The notes under the pieces: model-generated
Databases searched by the model: none
The model's input: the letters and a program-made list of their open reading frames with translations, nothing else
Told to the model about the DNA's origin: nothing
Made by a program: the position numbers and the translations under genes
Shown here: positions 36,562 to 40,587 of the stretch, one piece after another
Position numbering within the stretch: position 1 is the stretch's first letter
How the letters are laid out: each line of letters begins with the position of its first letter
NCBI GenBank assembly: GCA_900468065.1
Contig: UBTA01000102.1
Span: forward strand, 1 to 40,587
Reading direction: 5' to 3'
Source of the DNA: Hyphomicrobiales bacterium
GTDB taxonomy: Bacteria; Pseudomonadota; Alphaproteobacteria; Rhizobiales; Rhizobiaceae
Length of the DNA stretch: 40,587 nucleotides

Positions 36562-37215
36562 CTATTTATGATCCAGCCTGGCGACGAGGCGGTCGCCAAG
36601 CCACTGGATGCCGCAGACCAGAATGATCAGCACGATCACCACGGCGATCATCACCGTCGTTTCGAACCGCTGGTAGCCGTAGCGGATGGCGAGATCGCCG
36701 AGACCGCCGGCACCGATGGCACCGGCCATGGCCGAGGCGCCAACCAGGGTGACCAGCGTGACGGTGAAACCGGCAATGATGCCCGGCAGCGCTTCCGGCA
36801 CCAGCACTTCGCGGATGATCGTCCAGCGATTGCCGCCCATGGCGCGCACCGCATCGATCAGGCCGCGATCGACTTCACGCAACGACACTTCTGCAATGCG
36901 GGCGTAATAGGGGGTGGCAGCGATTGCCAGCGGCACGATGGCTGCCCAGGTGCCAAGCGCCGTACCGACGATAAGCCGCGTCAGCGGGATCAGTGCGACG
37001 AGCAGGATGATGAAGGGCACGGAACGGAAGCCGTTGACGATGGCCCCAAGCACGCTGTTCAGCCAAGGCTTTTCGGCGATGCCGCCACGGCTGGTGGCGA
37101 CCAATGCCAGACCCAGCGGCAGGCCGGCAACCAGCGAGATGATGCCGGAGGCGCCGGTCATCAGGATGGTTTCCCAGAGAGAGCGGAAAAGCAGTTCAAG
37201 CATGATTGGTGTCAT
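36562..37215 (-). CDS. metI: methionine ABC transporter permease
   Basis: Inner-membrane subunit of the MetNIQ methionine importer. 217 residues, the same length as E. coli MetI, with five or so helices and the EAA loop (AVRAMGGNRWTIIREVLVPE). Family segments: LLFRSLWETILMTGASG, IVNGFRSVPFIILLVALIPL, and SAMAGAIGAGGLGDLAIRYGYQ. ATG 37215 is chosen because GGAGGT lies 8 bases upstream, giving a 20-base overlap with the end of metN; the internal ATG at 37203 has no ribosome-binding site. Last gene of metQ-metN-metI; ends 4 bases from the convergent monooxygenase gene. Confidence 0.94.
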   Translation of the reverse strand: MTPIMLELLFRSLWETILMTGASGIISLVAGLPLGLALVATSRGGIAEKPWLNSVLGAIVNGFRSVPFIILLVALIPLTRLIVGTALGTWAAIVPLAIAATPYYARIAEVSLREVDRGLIDAVRAMGGNRWTIIREVLVPEALPGIIAGFTVTLVTLVGASAMAGAIGAGGLGDLAIRYGYQRFETTVMIAVVIVLIILVCGIQWLGDRLVARLDHK

Positions 37216-38275
37216 AACCAAGCACCTCCACCCGCGCACCACGGGCTTTTAGAAAATTCTGAACCTGTTCCGGCAATGCGGCGTCGCGCGTGGGAACGGC
37301 AATGAAGAACCGCGCCACCGGCTGATCCTGGATGTGATCGATACCGCCATGCACGAGGCGGAAAGACTGTGGCAGCGCTTGCGACAGATCGGCAAACAAC
37401 GTGCCCTGGGCGGCTGGGCCTGCCATATCGATACTGAGGATCTGCTCGGCACCGGATACCGGCGACAGCCGCGCGGCGATAGTGTCCGGCAGCTGCGGGC
37501 GGATGCCGCTCAGCAGACTTTGCGTGATCGGCGCCTGCGGATCGGCAAAGACCGACCAGACCTGGCCCTCCTCGACGATGCGGCCGGCATCGATGACGGC
37601 GACCCGATCAGCAACGCTGCGCACCACTTCCATCTCGTGGGTGATGAGCAGGATGGTCAGGCCAAGCTTGCGGTTGATGTCCTTCAGGAGAACAAGGATC
37701 GAGCGGGTCGTTTCCGGATCAAGCGCCGAGGTGGCCTCGTCCGACAGCAAAAGTGCCGGACGGGCGGCAAGGGCGCGGGCGATGCCGACACGCTGCTTCT
37801 GGCCACCGGATAGCGAAGACGGATAGGCTTTCGCCTTGTCGGATAGCCCGACAAGGTCCAGCAGTTCGGCGGCTCGCTTCAGACGCTCGGCTTTGCTAAG
37901 GCCCTCGATCTTCAGCGGCAGCGCCACGTTTTCCTCGACCGTCTTAGCCGACAGAAGATTGAAATGCTGGAAGATCATGCCGATGCGGCGGCGCAGCGGC
38001 TGCAGCTCCTTTTCGCTCAGGCCGGTGATATTGCGGCCCTCGATATGGATTTCACCGCTATCGGCCTGTTCCAGCCCGTTCAGGCAGCGGATCAGCGTCG
38101 ACTTGCCCGCACCACTGCGGCCGATAATGCCGACGATTTCGCCCTTACGTACCGTCAGCGACACGCCGTCCAGTGCCGGCGTCGTGCCGAAGCGGCGCTT
38201 GACGTCCGTCAGCCGGACGATCTCCTCGGCCTGCGGTAGCGCCACGCTTACAGGCGCGGAAACAACAGAATTCAT
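37196..38275 (-). CDS. metN: methionine ABC transporter ATP-binding protein
   Basis: ATPase of the MetNIQ importer for D/L-methionine and related compounds. 359 residues: Walker A GRSGAGKS at 52-59, signature LSGGQKQR at 155-162, Walker B with the MetN-type DEATSALD (179-186), then the C-terminal NIL/ACT-like domain (about 260-350, MVHGGIDHIQDQPVARFFIA-like core) that binds methionine and shuts the pump down. The N-terminus is about 15 residues longer than in E. coli MetN. ATG 38275 has AAGGACAAGG upstream. Follows metQ after 114 bases containing a strong hairpin; overlaps metI by 20 bases. Confidence 0.95.
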   Translation of the reverse strand: MNSVVSAPVSVALPQAEEIVRLTDVKRRFGTTPALDGVSLTVRKGEIVGIIGRSGAGKSTLIRCLNGLEQADSGEIHIEGRNITGLSEKELQPLRRRIGMIFQHFNLLSAKTVEENVALPLKIEGLSKAERLKRAAELLDLVGLSDKAKAYPSSLSGGQKQRVGIARALAARPALLLSDEATSALDPETTRSILVLLKDINRKLGLTILLITHEMEVVRSVADRVAVIDAGRIVEEGQVWSVFADPQAPITQSLLSGIRPQLPDTIAARLSPVSGAEQILSIDMAGPAAQGTLFADLSQALPQSFRLVHGGIDHIQDQPVARFFIAVPTRDAALPEQVQNFLKARGARVEVLGYDTNHA

Positions 38276-38317
38276 GCCTTGTCCTTCGTTTGTTTCAGGC
38301 GCCTCTACAACGCCCAA

Positions 38318-38349
38318 GGCGGCCCTGGCAAATGAATGCCAGAGCCGCC
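38318..38349 (-). promoter_or_regulatory. strong intercistronic hairpin between metQ and metN
   Basis: GGCGGC-C-CTGGCA (38318-38330) pairs with TGCCAG-A-GCCGCC (38337-38349) around AATGAA: 12 bp with one mismatch. No T run follows in the direction of transcription. Such hairpins after binding-protein genes typically protect the upstream message from 3' decay, giving more MetQ than MetN and MetI. A shorter stem, GTACC/GGTAC, lies at 38360-38381. Confidence 0.7.
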
Positions 38350-38389
38350 CGGTTTAGCGTACCCCTTCGCTCAAAGGTACGAAAGTGGA

Positions 38390-39223
38390 TCAATAGGCGC
38401 TGATGCCCGTTCCCTTGTAGACCCTGTCGAACTCGGCCTTGACGGCGTCGTTCTGATAGGAAGAGACCAGCGTCTTTACCCAGGCCTCGTTCTCGCTGCC
38501 GGTCTTGACGGCGATGAAGTTGCGGTAAGGGTTGTCGTCAACCGGCTCCTGGGCGATGCGGTCTTCTGCCGACAGGCCGCTCTTCAAGGCCCAGTCGGTG
38601 TTGACGACGGCAGCATCGAGGTCTTCGATCGCGCGGCCGACGACGCCAGCGTCGAGTTCCTTGATTTCGACCTTCTTCGGGTTTTCAACAATATCGGCGA
38701 TCGTTGCCAGGATGCCGGTGCCATCCTTGAGCTTGATGATGCCTTCGTTCTGCAGCACGCGCAGTGCCCGGCCTTCGTTGGACGGATCGTTCGGCACGCC
38801 AATCACGGCGCCTTCCGGCAGCTCGGCAATGGTCTTGAACTTCTTGGTGTATAGACCGATCGGCCAGACGCCGGTATAACCGGCATTGACGATGTGGTAG
38901 CCGTGCTGCTGGATCTGGTTATCGAGATAAGGCTGATGCTGGAAAGCGTTGGCATCGACTTCGCCGCGCTCCAGCGCTTCGTTCGGCTGGGTGTAATCGT
39001 TGAAAACAACGGTTTCGATGGTCAGGCCCTGCTTTGCGGCCTCCGTGGTGACAACGCGCCAGACGTCCTCGTCCTCACCGCTGATGATGCCGACCTTGAT
39101 CGACTTGTCTTCGGCAAAGCTTGCGGACGGCGTGGCAAAGCCGGCGATCGCAGCGGCGGAAACGGCAAGAGCGGTCAGGGCCGCACGGCGCGAGAGAGTG
39201 TGAAAGATCGTCTTTTTGGTCAT
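38390..39223 (-). CDS. metQ: methionine-binding protein of the MetNIQ importer
   Basis: 277-residue periplasmic (or lipid-free) MetQ/NlpA-family binding protein for methionine. Signal peptide MTKKTIFHTLSRRAALTALA... with cleavage near SFAED (about residue 38); there is no lipobox cysteine, so it is not a lipoprotein as in E. coli. Mature family segments: IKVGIISGEDEDVWRVV, NDYTQPNEALERGEVDANAF, QHQPYLD, GVPNDPSNEGRALRVL, and the C-terminal NPYRNFIAVK. First gene of metQ-metN-metI. The 269-base region to the divergent OsmC gene must hold both promoters; no SAM-riboswitch pattern was recognised. Confidence 0.95.
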   Translation of the reverse strand: MTKKTIFHTLSRRAALTALAVSAAAIAGFATPSASFAEDKSIKVGIISGEDEDVWRVVTTEAAKQGLTIETVVFNDYTQPNEALERGEVDANAFQHQPYLDNQIQQHGYHIVNAGYTGVWPIGLYTKKFKTIAELPEGAVIGVPNDPSNEGRALRVLQNEGIIKLKDGTGILATIADIVENPKKVEIKELDAGVVGRAIEDLDAAVVNTDWALKSGLSAEDRIAQEPVDDNPYRNFIAVKTGSENEAWVKTLVSSYQNDAVKAEFDRVYKGTGISAY

Positions 39224-39492
39224 TGTCAGTCCCGTCCTGTCAAATGAGGCGAGCGCCCCGGTGTGGGATGGTTATCGCAAAATCGGATGCGCCCGGCGAA
39301 GCACGAACGCCTCTTATCGGGTGATGGCCGGGAAAACTCTTGCGGATGTTCCGCCATTTGCGGACACAAATTTCCATAAAATCCGTAGACTACTTAATCC
39401 GGTAGGTTTTATTGATTGCAGAAGCCAAAAATGCTTCCAACGCAGGAAAAATTGCATATCAGATGTGCTGGATTTCACTTTAGGAGAGCAAA

Positions 39493-39921
39493 ATGGCGGA
39501 ATTGACGACGAAAACCAGGCCGACAGGCGCAAGCGCCGTGCTCGGCCGAAATGGATTTCCGCACGTCACATCGGCAACCGGCGGCGAAATCCAGATTGTC
39601 ACCGGTCCGTCGCAGGCAGGCTTCAACCCGATCGACCTTTTATATGCATCGCTTTCAGCCTGCCTGACGATGAGCGCCCGGATTGCTGCAGGCCAGATGG
39701 GCCTGCTCGACCGAGTGAGCGAAATCCGCGCCGAAGTGACCGGCGAAAAATCCACCGAGGGCCTGTCGCGGGTGGTGAAGTTCAATGTCGTGCTGACGAT
39801 CCGCGGAGACATTCACGCGGAAGCGCGGCATGCAATCGCCAAGGCCGCCGAAGAGGAAATCTGCACGGTCAGCAACACGCTGCGCGGCGGTGCGGACTTT
39901 TCAATGACGGTTCGCGACTAA
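39493..39921 (+). CDS. OsmC family protein
   Basis: 142-residue OsmC/Ohr-fold protein, likely a thiol-dependent peroxidase protecting against organic hydroperoxides. The two conserved reactive cysteines are present: Cys57 (LYASLSACLTMSAR) and Cys124 (EEEICTVSNTLRGG). It lacks the N-terminal extension of Ohr and resembles the YhfA/OsmC-like group, whose roles are less certain. The ATG follows TTAGGAGAG. Divergent from metQ and convergent with the DUF1349 gene (13-base gap). The setting beside methionine and organosulfur genes could reflect a role with sulfur compounds, which is inference. Confidence 0.88.
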   Translation: MAELTTKTRPTGASAVLGRNGFPHVTSATGGEIQIVTGPSQAGFNPIDLLYASLSACLTMSARIAAGQMGLLDRVSEIRAEVTGEKSTEGLSRVVKFNVVLTIRGDIHAEARHAIAKAAEEEICTVSNTLRGGADFSMTVRD

Positions 39922-39934
39922 AGAGGCGGCGAGC

Positions 39935-40522
39935 CTAATCGTGGTCCGTATCATGCAGGATGCGGCTGATCGGAGCGCCAACAATGACATCGCTGAACGT
40001 CGCCTCCAACCCACCACGTTCCGGCGAACACGCGGTGATCCCGAATTGGGCATCCTCAGCCGAGAACGGGCACAGCCGCGCCATCTGCCACGGCGCATGC
40101 GTGTCGAAACGGAATTGAACACGCACGGCAGCGTCATGGCGCGTCAGCCTTACGAAAAGCTGCGCAGCCGGTGAAATGCCGGGCAGCGGGATAACCGACC
40201 AGTCCGACACGCCGCGCGTGACGACCACGCTGAAATGCATCAGGCCGTCGGTATATTCTATGCCGCACTTGATCCAGTTGCGCTCGTCCAGCCGCAGCAT
40301 CAGCCCGGCCTGATCATAGAGAGTTTCGTAGGCGCCGGTGATCGTCGCCGAGCCTGTAAAATCGCCGGAGACCGGGCGCAGATAGGCGTGGCCGCTGTCA
40401 CGGTGGAAGCCGTAGAAGGTTTCCTGCCAGAAGTCGGTTTTCGCATCCGTTTTCAGGGAAAGGGTGTCGGCATCGCCGTGCCAGACGGCCGGTTCATTGT
40501 GCCAGCGAAATCTCTCGGCCAT
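39935..40522 (-). CDS. DUF1349 domain-containing protein
   Basis: 195-residue cytoplasmic protein with the DUF1349 concanavalin-like fold (YesU type). Seen in order: FRWHNEPAVWHGDADTLSLK, TDAKTDFWQETFYGFHRDSG, DQAGLMLRLDERNWIKCGIE, and SVVVTRGVSDWSV; the Lys/Cys/Glu and Trp placement is typical of the family. Probably binds a carbohydrate; no enzymatic residues identified. ATG 40522 is chosen with AGGAAAG 5 bases upstream; in-frame ATGs at 40537 and 40573 lack good sites. Convergent with the OsmC gene. The remaining 65 bases to the window end show no gene. Confidence 0.87.
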   Translation of the reverse strand: MAERFRWHNEPAVWHGDADTLSLKTDAKTDFWQETFYGFHRDSGHAYLRPVSGDFTGSATITGAYETLYDQAGLMLRLDERNWIKCGIEYTDGLMHFSVVVTRGVSDWSVIPLPGISPAAQLFVRLTRHDAAVRVQFRFDTHAPWQMARLCPFSAEDAQFGITACSPERGGLEATFSDVIVGAPISRILHDTDHD

Positions 40523-40587
40523 ATCTGCTTTCCTCATCCCATACCGCTCTTTTGATAGCGGCAATCTAGCCATCGGCCACCTGCTGG

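Noticed and set aside
39224..39492. SAM riboswitch upstream of metQ
   Set aside because: No SAM-II-like pseudoknot pattern was recognised on the minus strand; only short imperfect dyads near 39348-39367.

Overview
The window looks like chromosomal DNA of a member of the Rhizobiaceae (Rhizobium/Agrobacterium/Ensifer relatives). It is GC-rich with NNC/NNG-biased codons. It carries the cmk-rpsA pair next to a TIGR02300 gene, split propionyl-CoA carboxylase genes with a single-chain methylmalonyl-CoA mutase, DUF6665, DUF6894 and DUF817 proteins common in this group, and RIME-like intergenic palindromes. No insertion sequence, prophage, CRISPR array or rRNA was seen. There is one tRNA, Ala-GGC.

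Layout. 0-2.7 kb: an amidase of the acetamidase/formamidase family, translationally coupled to a fused double ATPase of a peptide/opine-type ABC importer. 2.8-4.8 kb: a LacI-type regulator divergent from a PhyH-type dioxygenase, with a perfect 16-bp palindrome between them. 4.9-13.7 kb: propionyl-CoA catabolism (pccB, pccA, methylmalonyl-CoA mutase). Between pccB and pccA lie a small ORF, a yghU-type glutathione enzyme and two tandem paralogous small genes. Between pccA and the mutase is a 1.1-kb non-coding stretch of nested inverted repeats. 13.9-16.5 kb: two small genes, then an HxlR regulator and an MFS transporter that share a 17-bp operator-like element. 16.5-19.5 kb: a 2-hydroxyacid dehydrogenase, a small exported protein, a short RNase D and a DUF817 membrane protein. 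19.6-26.1 kb: three large uncharacterised proteins sharing a roughly 70-residue module, with DUF6665 and nicotinamide phosphoribosyltransferase genes inserted on the other strand. 26.2-29.8 kb: rpsA, cmk, a TIGR02300 gene and tRNA-Ala. 29.8-32.2 kb: an RDD-like protein, an atypical SDR, a DUF6894 protein and a Crp/Fnr regulator. 32.3-40.5 kb: a sulfur-scavenging region with a TauABC-type importer, an LLM flavin monooxygenase, MetNIQ, an OsmC protein and a DUF1349 protein.

How the genes work together. PccAB and the mutase turn propionyl-CoA into succinyl-CoA (the epimerase is not in this window). The Tau-type importer and the flavin monooxygenase probably import and desulfurise an organosulfur compound, and MetNIQ imports methionine. 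NadV recycles nicotinamide to NMN.

Best candidate for something undescribed: the three-protein paralogous family at 19.7-26.1 kb. The first gene is preceded by a perfect CtrA-type box (TTAA-N7-TTAA), and the third by a one-mismatch version. This suggests a cell-cycle or motility-linked role, but that role is inference. Other items worth following are the tandem paralogs inside the pcc locus, the shared HxlR/MFS operator, an SDR lacking its catalytic Tyr/Lys, and an apparent absence of aroA from its usual place next to cmk.
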